This document shows, piece after piece, positions 10,081-21,600 of a DNA stretch of 64,000 bases. The stretch comes from Atrina japonica (Eukaryota; Mollusca; Bivalvia; Pterioida; Pinnidae), in assembly GCA_030159075.1 (NCBI GenBank), contig BROG01000076.1:1-64000 (forward strand). Direction: 5' to 3'. Below the pieces are notes generated by a model. It did not search any database, was not told the DNA's origin, and was given only the letters and a program-made list of their open reading frames with translations. Both the position numbers and the translations under genes were made by a program. Positions within the stretch are counted from its first letter, which is position 1, and each line of letters opens with the position of its first letter.

Positions 10081-10146
10081 TTTAACAATTCTGCGTCTCT
10101 TTGATATCGTTTTCTGAGATTCACTGATTATATTTGTTATGCCAGC

Positions 10147-10450
10147 ATTCAAATTTTACAAGCCATTCTGTTTTACCAGATCGTTTACGTTTACGAATTT
10201 TCTTTTCAATAAACCAAAGTGTATTTTCGTCTTTTTCCACTTCTTGTAACTCAGACTGATAAAAGTTTCCTATGACTGGTTCATTTTAAAAATCAATCAG
10301 TTGATATAGTGGAATATTTTGTTTTAAAATCTTTTTTTCACTTTGTCAACTTCTGCTGACCACTTTTGTTGATATGCCCGACTGAAGGGTTAATTTAAAT
10401 GATATATTTGTACCATACGGCCAATCTTTAACTTGAATTTTTTTTTGAAT
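10147..10450 (-). pseudogene. Polinton integrase C-terminus with chromodomain
   Basis: On the minus strand an SH3-like block IGRMVQIYHLN, then AYQQKWSAEV, is followed in other frames by VIGNFYQSELQEVEKDENTL and IEKKIRKRKRSGKTEWLVKF with HNKYN, a chromodomain. Polinton integrases end in exactly this combination. The DDE catalytic core that should precede it is missing. At least three frame changes and an internal stop are visible. Confidence 0.72.
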
Positions 10451-10548
10451 TTTTTCTCTTTTTAATCCAGTTCTTTTTACATAAATACATATGAGCAATA
10501 TCCATAGTTCTGAAATGAAAATTAAGACAGAGTCATTCTTAGATATGA

Positions 10549-10832
10549 ACATCTTGGTGATCATTTTCTATGTTCATGTTCTATTACATCATCAACATTC
10601 CAACTTTGCATTCCAACCCCACAGCAAAAACATATTGCTTGATCGGTAATTCCACCACAGAAAAAAAAACATTCATAGCAAGTTCAAGAGGTTGTTGTAT
10701 CAACTGTTTCGGCCAATTTTTAAATGTTTTAACACGGTCGTTATAACTCATGAAAGAAGAATACTTAGGTGTAATTGTTACAGGTTTTGTTGAATTTACA
10801 CGAACGCAATCAGTTTCAATATCGTTAGACAT
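10549..10832 (-). pseudogene. BIR-domain (inhibitor-of-apoptosis type) sequence in the Polinton
   Basis: From ATG 10832 the frame reads through SYNDRVKTFKNWP and QQPLELAMN, the opening of a baculoviral IAP repeat (R-x3-F-x2-WP). After a 9-A homopolymer at 10661-10669 the reading moves one frame to FFFCGGITDQAICFCCGVGM, then a WNVDD stretch, HEHRK, an in-frame stop and SPRC. The zinc-ligand spacing C-x2-C...H-x6-C is retained. BIR domains inhibit caspases or act in signalling. I see no RING sequence. The frame change at the homopolymer could be a real mutation or an assembly indel; the TGA at 10561-10563 argues for decay. Confidence 0.78.
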
Positions 10833-10837
10833 CTTGG

Positions 10838-11080
10838 TTACCCTTTTAGAAAAGATGCTAGCAGTTGTAAACTTTCAGCTATATTATACAATTTGTTAAA
10901 AATATCTTCAGATATAGCAATTTTCGTCTTCTCTTCTTTAAAAAGAAGCTTAATCTCACCTCTAACTTTCTTGATTTGAAGTTCCTCTGATAAACTTATC
11001 CGACACGTCACTTCTCTAGGGGTACTCCCTACGATGTATAGATCGCTACTTTGAGCAACATCCAAATGTGCTTTAGTCAT
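10838..11080 (-). CDS. Intact 80-codon ORF upstream of the BIR sequence
   Basis: ATG at 11080, stop at 10838-10840, only 5 bp before the BIR start. The spacing is tight, as in compact viral or Polinton genomes. The C-terminal half reads KKVRGEIKLLFKEEKTKIAI, then SEDIFNKLYNIAESL, vaguely like the beta-strand then helix of PC4/p15 coactivator-type proteins. That resemblance is too weak to assign. The upstream extension of this frame is a TA microsatellite and is not coding. Confidence 0.5.
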   Translation of the reverse strand: MTKAHLDVAQSSDLYIVGSTPREVTCRISLSEELQIKKVRGEIKLLFKEEKTKIAISEDIFNKLYNIAESLQLLASFLKG

Positions 11081-11113
11081 GAGCTCTAATAGTCTAACAA
11101 TTTGATATTTAAA

Positions 11114-11115
<2 letters not shown>

Positions 11116-11188
<73 letters not shown>
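11116..11188. repeat. (TA)n microsatellite
   Basis: About 36 uninterrupted TA units. It marks the 5' side of the recognisable Polinton sequence. Confidence 0.98.
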
Positions 11189-11191
<3 letters not shown>

Positions 11192-11264
11192 TTTTGTTGT
11201 GACCGTAAGAGGGTCTTTCTGTACAAGTGTCACTGTAAGTATGAGTTAATCAATTGCAATTGAA

Positions 11265-11420
11265 TAAGTGTCAAACCTGAATTTCTCAGGTAATTTTCAC
11301 AAAATACATAGGAATTTAAGAATGTTTATACCGTATATATATATTTTTTGTTATTGTATATCAAGTTGAAAAAAAGTAAAAACACAACAAATGCCCATTT
11401 AAGATGTAAAGGTAGTCATC
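11265..11420 (-). mobile_element. Fragment of TTAA-flanked short DNA element (family I)
   Basis: 'gtcaaacctgaatttctcag', 'aattttcacaaaatacatag' and the end 'aaatgcccatttaag' match the right half of the full copy at 54240-54624. Confidence 0.65.
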
Positions 11421-11486
11421 AATTTTTAACATACTTTCATTTATCAAGAAAAAAATTGAACAAAATGACTCTGGCACTGAGTTCGA

Positions 11487-11769
11487 TTTGTTTGTTTATT
11501 GTTGTTTAACGTCCCACTCAAGAATCTTTAATTCATACTGGAGACGTCACCAAATGCCGGTGAAGGGCTTCAAATTTTGACCTATGCTCGGCACTTACGG
11601 CCATTGAGCAGTGAGGGTTCTTTAACGTGCCGACACCTACTGTGACACGGGACCTCGGTTTTTACTGTGTCATCCGACAGACAGGAAACCAAATTGCCGC
11701 CGGCTGGACTTGAACTAACAACCTCACGATCAAGAGTCGAGCGCCCTACCGACTGAACCAGGCCGGCTC
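11487..11769 (-). mobile_element. tRNA-derived SINE, family A
   Basis: Full copy on the minus strand with the (gttt)n/acgttaaacaac tail at 11487 and head GCCGGCCTGGTTCAGTCGG at the right end. Target duplication 'cac(t/a)gagttcga' at 11475-11486 and 11770-11781. Confidence 0.93.
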
Positions 11770-11782
11770 CACAGAGTTCGAA

Positions 11783-11935
11783 GTAAAATTGAAGAAGTAC
11801 CAATCAATAATCAAAACCTCAAGTCCTTTATACCACGACGAATTAGATGTGCAAATGGTCTTAACATGAAGAACAATTAAGAATCCCAAACGGGATACTA
11901 CCAGGTGTCCGGAAGGAGTAAGAATTAATCCGCCA
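11783..11935. repeat. Dispersed repeat D, copy 1
   Basis: 'gaagtaccaatcaataatca...gaatcccaaacgggatacta' and 'ccaggtgtccggaag' align along their length with 46525-46680 at about 75% by eye. No coding frame. Confidence 0.7.
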
Positions 11936-12249
11936 GCCCTAGACTAGTAACTTTTGCATTGGACTGGTCAAGGTAATGCTTCAGCTTTGACCAGTAGAAA
12001 ATCTTTATAAACACTACAATAATATGGACATGAACAATGGTTAATGAAAGGGTAATGTATGTACATTGGACACCAGAATTTCCTAATCAGTCCCTTAAGT
12101 TTTTAACTGAGACTAAGATGGTCGTAGTAGCTTTGACTCATGAGAATAAAAACAAGAATTATGAAATATCTGGCCGGTCCCTGCTTTGATATTTTAAAAT
12201 GTTCCAAAGTATACTTGTCACATGCAGTATTAATAAGTGTAGGATTGGG
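11936..12249. other. Unassigned spacer
   Basis: No gene or repeat family recognised. Confidence 0.3.
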
Positions 12250-12595
12250 GATGTGAATGTTTTTAGAGGGTGGAACAGGACCCCCATACACCAGTGAATG
12301 TGTTTTCCTGTACCGATCAATAATATATATGGTTTAAGGGTGGGGCTGTGAACGGTTTTTTGAGTTATAAGTAAAAATATAAATTTCAGGGGAGGGGTGG
12401 CAAGAACCCCAAGATCCCTATTATACACTAATAAATGTGTCTACCCTTAACAAACAAGAATATATACATTGTTTAGGGATAAGCATGTGAATGGTTATCA
12501 AGAAATACTTAAAACATTAAATTTAATGTGGTGAGGCATATACCCCCAAAGGCCCGAAATACACATCAATGAGCACTGACGTTCTACCCTAAAGG
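12250..12595. repeat. Old tandem repeat, ~95-140-bp unit, three copies
   Basis: Copies begin 'gtgaatgtttttagagggtgg' (12254), 'gtgaacggttttttgag' (12349) and 'gtgaatggttatcaagaaat' (12487). Each continues into an ACCCC(C)A-AxxCCC segment and 'atgtgttttcc'/'atgtgtctaccctta'-like ends. Confidence 0.6.
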
Positions 12596-12597
12596 AA

Positions 12598-13030
12598 CCT
12601 TCATCCAAATTATCATCAACCTAGCACTTTCATTAACCAAGAACAAAGATCTAATGAAAACTTAACATAGAGCTAAACACAGTACATTTTTGCAAGAAAC
12701 AGTATGTCCAAAGAATGTTCCCAATCAAACTTCTTAACATCAATGCTAAACCCCCAGAATCATTCAGACCAAATATCATCAATCTAGCACTAATGTATAT
12801 TGAACAGACAAATTAACATTGATCTAAACACAGCAAGTTTTTCCAAAAAACAGTATGTCCAAAAACAATTTTTGTTTTAAAACATATTCCCAATCATCCT
12901 TCACAACATCAATGCTAGACCCCTCCCCCGGAAAAATCCGGACCAAATATCACCGAGCTGGCACCAAAATCAACTGAACAGCAAGCCTGTAACAAAAACT
13001 TAACATTGGAGCTAAACACAGCAAAATTAG
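12598..13030. repeat. Tandem repeat, ~155-185-bp unit
   Basis: 'acttaacatagagctaaaca', 'attaacattgatctaaacac' and 'acttaacattggagctaaac' recur at about 12660, 12813 and 12998. Shared intervening blocks are 'cagtatgtccaaa', 'aacatcaatgct' and 'accaaatatca'. Confidence 0.75.
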
Positions 13031-13266
13031 CAGTAAATATGTGCCAAACTGGCAATTCATTGTTCCACTGTGGACATGCTTTTCCTTAACTTTCTGGGCA
13101 CATGGCCCATGGAGCCGGAATTGGGACTTTGTATATAACGCACATCTGCATCTTTGGGACACATTCTACTATTTCCTTTATGAAATAAGTTCAATATATA
13201 GAACACCCGAGCAAGATTTGGAAAAAAACACAAATTCTGTCCAGGACGGAGATCTGTGGTCATAAT

Positions 13267-13490
13267 ATAAAAATCTCAGATACCAAAGTATAAATCTTCA
13301 GGATATCCAGGACACATATACAAATCTGGTGAATATTGGACAAACATGGACCTCTGGAAATCCAGAGGTGGGATCTGGTGCCATGGAGGAGTAAGCATCC
13401 CTTGTTGACCGATCACAGCCGCCGAGAGTCCATAGTCAAATCCAAATGAAATAGGTGAGGAACGAATCCTTATCACAATCGGTATAGAGC
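13267..13490 (+). repeat. Dispersed repeat E, copy 1
   Basis: 'ctcagataccaaagtataaa' through 'accatggagg'-type block ('gccatggaggagtaagcatc') to 'gaggaacgaatccttatcac'. It aligns with 14311-14513 in the same orientation but has an extra ~28-bp block near 13325-13352. Confidence 0.8.
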
Positions 13491-13633
13491 TCTCAACAAC
13501 CGCTACCGACCAGATAACTCGACATTTCATATAGTGAAACAGAGTAATCATAATCGACAATAAAATTTGCGGAACGTTGACATTAAACGCAGTTTTCGAT
13601 ATCCCTGTGTCAATAACTTGTCAGTAAATAGTT

Positions 13634-14194
13634 TACATCTGTATATGAAATGGTCATACGTTGAACACGCCCTGGTATATTGGATCATTTGTGAAATATA
13701 AACGCCATAATGAGTGCACATTTCAACATATTATCATACTTCATTTCGCGATAATTCTATTTTCGCGAGCGAGAGCTCTAGCGAATTTGCGTGTAAATAA
13801 AATTCGCGAATAAACCTGGATTTACAGCAAGTAAAATGTATAAGTAGGAAGTGTGTGTGCTTGATTCTTGTGTATCATTGATTTCTAGTTCGTTTGGGAT
13901 ATATCTCATTGACATATGTACGAAAATTAACCCACAATACCCCCAAACATATACTAAATTAATATTCATATATATATTGTCATTCTTAATCCTACAGGCC
14001 ATAATAGACTGGTCTAAACAACAGAAAAGAGCATACCATCTAGATACTTATGGTTGGAAGGGTTAAAACAACAAACATTTCTTTCGTATCACTGGCATAA
14101 ATTTGACCATTATTGCCTGTATACAATGATCTGATATGATAGATCCAATATACCAGGGCGTGTTCAACGAATGACCATTTCATATACAGATGTA
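13634..14194. repeat. Near-perfect 53-bp inverted repeat pair enclosing 455 bp
   Basis: Arms 13634-13686 and 14142-14194 are reverse complements with one mismatch in the 52 bp checked (for example 'ttgaacacgccctggtatat' against its complement). The pair sits between two direct copies of repeat E. The spacer contains a CG-rich 'ttcgcgataattc' patch and a short MITE (13989-14066). Confidence 0.85.
13989..14066 (-). mobile_element. Short palindromic MITE, family H
   Basis: Minus strand begins AACCCTTCCAACC and contains GGTATGCTCTTTTCTGTTGT and AGACCAGTCTATTATGG, shared with copies at 45026, 50053 and 52728. Confidence 0.7.
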
Positions 14195-14310
14195 GTGTTA
14201 TACAATCATTACTTATGTAATTGATATGGAATAGACATTTTATTGTGGCCTTTGTATACAATTTTGAAATAAATACCCTATAATAATTTTCGTTGATCTG
14301 TTGATAATAT

Positions 14311-14513
14311 AAAGCATCTCAGATACCAAAGTATAAATTTTTATGATGTCCAGGATATAAATACAAATCTGGACCTCTGGAAACCAAGAGATGGCATCAG
14401 GTACCATGGAGGGGTAAGCATCCCCTGTCGACCAATCACACCCGTCGTGAGTCCACAGTCAAGTCCCAATGAAATACGTGAGGAACGAGTCCTCGTCACA
14501 ATTGGTACAGACG
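14311..14513 (+). repeat. Dispersed repeat E, copy 2
   Basis: Same landmarks as copy 1: 'ctcagataccaaagtataaa', 'accatggaggggtaagcatc', 'gaggaacgagtcctcgtcac'. About 80% alike by eye. Confidence 0.8.
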
Positions 14514-14552
14514 TCTGTTTTGATGTAAATTCCAATTGTTTTGTTTTAAAGT

Positions 14553-14790
14553 ACTCGCGAGTTTTGCAGGTTGCAAAATTTAAATGTCTCTTTGTAATAT
14601 GTGTAAATAGGGAATTATGACATATAGAATTCCTGAATCTTGAAATCAGAAACTTTTCACATTATGAGCTAATACACAACGAAACTGTTAGATATTTTTT
14701 GTTTTATGGTACAAGTTTTACCAAAATTGGTTTAGAAATGACTTAACATGAATGTTTTGAAAATTTGCAAATGTATATGAAATGTATAGA
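14553..14790 (+). mobile_element. Fragment of Tc1-like foldback element
   Basis: 'tttaaatgtctctttgtaat', 'agggaattatgac' and 'gaatcttgaaatcagaaac' match the interior of the full element at 40248-40720. Both terminal inverted repeats are absent or eroded. Confidence 0.7.
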
Positions 14791-14794
14791 AATA

Positions 14795-15340
14795 TATTCG
14801 GAAGCCCGGTGAGGTATCCTCTAGCTTCCAGACACAAAAATCGCCATTTCCCCATGGTCCAGGGTATGCGTCCCAGAAATGTTCAATTATTAGAGCCCAG
14901 AGAGTAAATTATCACATTGCGACTCGTTTTTATTCTGGGCAAATATTGCATTAAATAGACATGCGTATCATTTATCAAAAATAAACTGAGTATCGGCAAA
15001 CATAAGTGCATGAGCATGATGAGGGAGTCCAGAGATTATTTTGATTTCTAAAAGCTCTGGGAAGCCTCTTTCTGGATTCCGTACGTTGATAATGTATATA
15101 AAAATTGGTATCCTGTCAATAACTGAACTGAGATAAGTTTCGTATAGCTAGAGAAAAAACACAAACTGTGTCTACCAAAATTTCTGTTTTACTTATATTG
15201 AATAAACCATTTATTTATTTATTTATTATGATTGATTGATTGATTCATTTATTTTCATTTATTAATTTATTTATATATTCATTTATTTGTATTAATATAT
15301 ATTTATTCATCATATTAATTTGTTATTTTATCATTTATAA
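14795..15340. other. Unassigned spacer with low-complexity AT stretch
   Basis: No coding signal. 15200-15320 is (TTTA)n/(GATT)n-like low-complexity sequence. Confidence 0.4.
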
Positions 15341-15533
15341 CACAGGTACTTGTTTGTACAAATCACCGATCCCCAAATTCATTTGTAACCGTTATTTATT
15401 AAATCACCATTGAATCATTCCGGAAAATACTTTTCCTTAACCTGTGTCGTTCCATCCGTTTAGTATGGACTTGCTTCTAAAAATAGAGGGAATCCCCCAC
15501 TTCTGACGTTATCGCACAGTCAAGGGAATCACG
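15341..15533 (+). promoter_or_regulatory. COMMD7: COMMD7 promoter / 5' UTR region
   Basis: Sequence directly upstream of the start codon, more GC-balanced than the surroundings, without a clear TATA box. 'tgacgtta' at 15504-15511 resembles a CRE half-palindrome. The transcription start cannot be fixed by eye. The start context is 'cacgATGG' (G at +4). Confidence 0.4.
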
Positions 15534-15620
15534 ATGGCGACTACTTTTCATTTCAGCAAGGAAACTCCCCCCGATTCCATGTTTACAGATATTCAAACTT
15601 TGAACAAATTTCAGAATGAG
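15534..15620 (+). CDS. COMMD7: COMMD7 exon 1 (coding part)
   Basis: Residues 1-29, starting MATTFHFSKETPPDSMF and followed by the donor 'gtaatt'. The N-terminus is the least conserved part of the family. The start is chosen as the only in-frame ATG upstream of Met16. Confidence 0.88.
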
Positions 15621-18600
15621 GTAATTTTATCACTCAATCAGTCAATGCATTTCTGTCCGTTTGTCAGTTTATCAAGGGTACAGTTTAGTTGGTTTAAAAG
15701 GGTTAAATGGAAACGTAAAGCTAAGTCAATAGATCTAAGTCAGTAAGTGTCACATGATTTTCGATTTGATTTTCTTGTTTTACGCCATACTCAACAATCT
15801 TTCAGTCATATGATGGCCTCCAGTTTTTATTGGTGGAGGAGAAACCCCGGTTACCCGGGTAAAGACCATCGACCTTCCGCAAGAAAACTGGCAAACTTTC
15901 CCACAAATGTGTCACATGATGGCTGCTGCACCGAGGCCGACAGATCTAGAGATAAACATTTCTATGTTCATGTACATAGGTATTTAAAAAGTATACCTAC
16001 TCCTTTGTTTGCAATGTGGTCTGACTCGGCGTATCATTCCTGTTTAAACTTTAATCGAATTCATTTTGACAGAGTTAGGCCTAACATCACAGACAAAGGC
16101 ACTTAATTACATGTCGTGTAATTCTTATCTTTGATAGGCTATAAGTATAAATAACACTGCTATGCCAATGTGGTATGTTATTAGCCTACATTGCATGACG
16201 TCTGTGCCAAACATTCAATTTCTTATTTGTGATCTAGGTCTATAACTTATAAGGCTATATAGATGTAGCTAGGCCAAACTTTCTGCTCCGATTTACCACC
16301 CCAAAAAAATAATCGCTTAAAATCAGGGCAGAAAATTCGGCCAAACTTGTAGCCTACATGTCCAATGTAGCAGACCTTTTTTCTGTAAATTTAGGGAAAA
16401 TGTCATTGGTGATGCAATTGAGAATTTTAATGTGAATTTGTGTCAAATTGGGAAAAATTGTTTGCAAACATGGAGATTTAAATGTAATGGAATATTTTTC
16501 TTAAATGAATTTCCCCTTATATTGATTTACTTTTTACTATGATCATGGGCGCAACACCAAATTGGGATTTTTTTTTCATCAAATTGTGAAAAAACAGGTA
16601 CATTAAAACCTGTTTTAGCAACCACCTGTGTATAACGATCACCTGGTAACAAAACCGGTTTTTGCTATCCCAAATAGTAAAATTAGTGTACAAATCAACC
16701 TATTCCGATATTTAGACTGGTTTTCTTGTGACCCTAGGGAGGTTGTTATATACAAGTTTCACTGTATTTTGCATTGCAAATGTTACTGAAACTCAGCCCC
16801 ATGGAAACTATAGAAAAAAGCCTGTGTAGGCGATACTGTAGTGAGACTTTTTTCTATTTCACTAAAGCATTATGTGTAAAGCAATGTCTTGAGACACCAC
16901 ATTTTAGTGGCTGAATGGGTGGTCTCTCAAGACAGGTTCCACTTTATTTCTTTGCAAATGTCCAGGGTTTGATAAAACATCTGTGTAATTAGAGGGTCAA
17001 TAAAATTTAGATCTACAATAATGTACCGGTAGTTGCGTGTGGTGCAGACACTTAAGATTTGTTGATCGAGATCTACATTGTACACGGACATATAATCTAT
17101 GCACAAAGAATACAAATAATGAGATAAAAATACAGTGTGTTAAAGGGGCATTAGGCATGGTTTTTTGTTTAAGTCCATTTTTTAACACTTAAATTGATAT
17201 ATCATACGATAACAAAAAAGAGATATACATGTACACAGGCATAAACATTTTTAATTTTATTAAGGTTATTAAAATGTATTTAAAATTGAAAGTACCTTTA
17301 ACTAGAGATTTCACCTGTAGACCTTGCATATCACTCCTTATGAAAAAGTCTATCCAATAAGGATTGAAAAATACTTTGAGCATTTTGATTATCATAAATT
17401 CTGGATATTAAAGTTATAAGGGTTGTTTAATGAATTTTAAAATACTGGTAATGACATTTTACTGTTTATGTGCTTTTCTTTAGCTTGCCTGTTTGAAGAA
17501 CAGAAAAAGCTATTGCTGTCACTGCTTCGGCTTCAGTGTCGATGACGTCCTCTTTCTGTGTTAAGTTTTTTATGGGCAAATTAAGTATTGCAGCTACACG
17601 TAGCCATGAAACTTCACATGCACATTGTCTAGGGTCATTACTCAACAATGCAGGGGGATACTGGTAGCTGTGGCCTAATTTTGACCCCAATTTCCAGCTT
17701 CCTGGACTTGGTCATTTACTATATGAATTGTCTTGCATTAAGCTTTTTGTTTCAGTCCATTGTGGGCAAAGTACTACAGCTACAGCCATAAAACTTCATA
17801 TGCACATTGTCGAGGGTCATTACTCAACAATGCAGGGGGATGCTGGTTGCTGTGGCCTAATTTTGACCCAAATTATAACAAGCATAAAACAGGCGAGCTA
17901 TATGGTCTGCCTTCGTGACCAACTATTTTTTAAATGTAGATCAATTTACTGTTTTCAGTGATACTATTGGTATTCTTCTGCCATAGCTACATTGTATATA
18001 CTGTGTGTGTACTTATTTTAGCGGTATTCTAATATTAGCGCCTTTCGCGCTCGATTTATTAAGCTAATTCAAGGGCAGCGCTAAAATTTCTCCATCGGGC
18101 ATTCTTTATACACAACAAAACAAATAAAATTAATAGCGCAAATTAAAGATTGCGCTAATAAGTCTATGCCCCCTAGGAGCACTAAAATATGAGTGCACTA
18201 ATTTGAATACATAACAGTAGTATGACACATAAAGGATTGATACAAACATATATTCTTTATTCACAGCAATTTGGCCAGTTGGTGGAGTATGCTTTGGAAT
18301 TTTTATCAGATCCAGGAAAGGTAAGTTTTAAATTATGAATGTATTGTCCAATTCATTTAAACCTATATAGCTAGTGGAACAATCTTGTGAACCCAGTGAG
18401 TTTTCTTGGTGGTTTTAAGTTTTCAGTACAGTAACTTACCATAATGACATTATAATTACCCTGGCATTTTGTCACCATGTAGGTATTAGTGGGGAATGAA
18501 ACGTATCTGTGATATCTGCCTTAACCAAAAAGTGAGTAGATTGTGAGTATTTAGTCTGTATGATGATCAAAATGTTACACTGGCTCACTATGCTATGTTG

Positions 18601-21600
18601 ACTGGACAATACATGTTACACTGGCTCACTATGCTATGTGGATTGGACAATACATGTTACACTGGCTCACTATGCTATGTGGATTGGACAATACATGTTA
18701 CACTGCTCACTATGCTATGTGGATTGGACAATACATGTTACACTGGCTCATATGCATGTGGATTGGACAATACATGTTACACTGGATCACTATGCTATGT
18801 GGATTGGACAATACATGTTACACTGGCTCACTATGCTATGTGGATTGGACAATACATGTTACACTGGCTCACTATGCTATGTGGATTGGACAATACATGT
18901 TACACTGGCTCACTATGCTATGTGGATTGGACAATACATGTTACACTGGCTCACTATGCTATGTGGATTGGACAATACATGTTACACTGGCTCACTACTA
19001 TGTGGATTGGACAATACATGTTACACTGGCTCACTATGCTATGTGGATTGGACAATACATGTTACACTGGCTCACTATGCTATGTGGATTGGACAATACA
19101 TGTTGCTATGTGGATTGGACAATACATGTTACACTGCTCACTATGCTATGTGGGTTGGGCAATACATGTTATACTGGCTCACTATGCTATGTGGGTTAAA
19201 CAATTCATGTTACACTGGCTCACTCTGCTATGTGGATTGGACAGTACATGTTACACTGGCTCACTATGCTATGTGGGTTAGGCAATACATGTTACACTGA
19301 CTCACTATGCTATGTGGATTGGACAATACATGTTACACTGGCTCACTATGCTATGTTGACTGGACAATACATGTTACACTGGCTCACTATGCTATGTGGA
19401 TTGGACAATACATGTTACACTGCTCACTATGCTATGTTGACTGGACAATACATGTTACACTGCTCACTATGCTATGTTGACTGGACAATACATGTTACAC
19501 TGGCTCACTATGCTATGTGGATTGGACAATACATGTTACACTGCTCACTATGCTATGTTGACTGGACAATACATGTTACACTGCTCACTATGCTATGTTG
19601 ACTGGACAATACATGTTACACTGCTCACTATGCTATGTTGACTGGACAATACATGTTACACTGCTCACTATGCTATGTGGATTGGACAATACATGTTACA
19701 CTGCTCACTATGCTATGTGGACTGGACAATACATGTTACACTGCTCACTATGCTATGTGGATTGGACAATACATGTTACACTGCTCACTATGCTATGTTG
19801 ACTGGACAATACATGTTACACTGCTCACTATGCTATGTTGACTGGACAATACATGTTACACTGGCTCACTATGCTATGTGGATTGGACAATACATGTTAC
19901 ACTGCTCACTATGCTATGTTGACTGGACAATACATGTTACACTGCTACTATGCTATGTGGATTGGACAGTACATGTTACACTGCTCACTATGCTATGTTG
20001 ACTGGACAATACATGTTACACTGCTCACTATGCTATGTGGATTGGACAATACATGTTACACTGCTCACTATGCTATGTTGACTGGACAATTCATGTTACA
20101 CTGGCTCACTCTGCTATGTGGATTGGACAGTACATGTTACACTGGCTCACTATGCTATGTGGGTTAGGCAATACATGTTACACTGACTCACTATGCTATG
20201 TTGACTGGACAATACATGTTACACTGCTCACTATGCTATGTGGATTGGACAATACATGTTACACTGCTCACTATGCTATGTGGATTGGACAATACATGTT
20301 ACACTGACTCACTATGCTATGTTGACTGGACAATACATGTTACACTGGCTCACTCTGCTATGTGGATTGAACAATACATATTTGACATAGGCTCACTGAT
20401 GAAAGGAAATCCTACAAATGGGAGTTATACGAGTAGTTCATCTTTTATCAATAAAAACACAAAACAAATGTACATTTACAAATTAGATAATTTTTACATG
20501 TACATTTGAAGACATAAAGGGTAGAAATAGTTCAGACAAATTCAGATTGGCTTATAAATAAGGTACTGATGGATTGATTGTCAATATGGTTGTTCTACTG
20601 AACTATTGTATATAAGGTTTAAAAGTTGTGACAAAGATTTGGTGGGTGACAGAGATTTAGGCTTAAACTTTACATGTATACGATTAAATTTCCATCCTAG
20701 GGGCTAAAAATTTCAAAAAATGAATCAATAACTTGTTACAAACTACAATCAAACATGTATTATGTATATGTACAATCACTTTGTAGTCAGCCAGATTGAT
20801 GGAACAGCTTCAAGAGTTTGCAGAACAAAATGGTGTTAGTGGAACAGCACTGAAAAATGTCTTCAAAAGTTTAATTGCCATACCGAGTGGTAAGTACCTG
20901 TATAATGTAAGGTACTGTCTTATTGATTAATCGTATTTATCATATGTCTGTACTAGATATGACAACATTTGTATATATGATACTGTCAAGTCCCCATGCA
21001 CCCCCATGTAATAATTCTCGTAATGGACCCCTTGTTCGGAACTTCTCTATTTATATTGCAATCAATGAAAAGGAAAAAGAATTCCAAGTGCCATTCGTTT
21101 CTGGTACATTTCATCGTCTGCTCATTCGGCGTCATCCAGAATTATGAAACTGAACATGGTGAAAGAATTCTTAATTCTTTGTTGGCCAGAATATTGGAAT
21201 TAGAAAGTATGTTGTTATTGTTGTATCTTGTTATGTGTTATAATTTGTAATTTAGACACATGATAAAAAATTTATAATATGACCCATTTTAATATCGTAT
21301 TCCTCAATCCTGATATCAGCACTCAGTTTGATATTGGGAGACTCGAACTAAGAAGGAGTATGATATATAACAATCTCTATGTATGTTTGCTTTCAACCCA
21401 AGAGACTCATAATTGGCTGGCCTGTGATGCAACAGGAAAGAGCATGCCATTAACTCATCCACCCCTAGAGGCACATTTGGACTGGTCTAAGTCATTGATT
21501 TACAGCAGAGTCTATTGTATTTCAGGGGTTGCTGAGTAAAGATAATTAGGGTGAAAGGGTTCAATCAAACATCATAGTAAAATTTGGTTGATACGTACAC

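Noticed and set aside
10147..10450. Chromodomain as part of a host chromatin gene
   Set aside because: The preceding SH3-like block and the Polinton context fit an integrase C-terminus better.
11081..11233. N-terminal (Ile-Tyr)n extension of the 80-codon ORF
   Set aside because: It is translated TA microsatellite; coding more likely begins at ATG 11080.
11582..11803. 73-codon ORF with EVVSSSPAGG
   Set aside because: Translation of the family A SINE head; the same peptide arises from 6336-6530 and 49381-49572.
15747..16106. 119-codon plus-strand ORF
   Set aside because: Mostly antisense family B SINE with flanking intron sequence.
18595..20509. Long open frames (up to 228 codons) in all three forward frames
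   Set aside because: Product of a 40/41-bp repeat unit that lacks stop codons. No splice or start context, lies in an intron.
20923..21147. 74-codon ORF in COMMD7 intron 3
   Set aside because: No family recognised and no conserved pattern; random frame in an intron.
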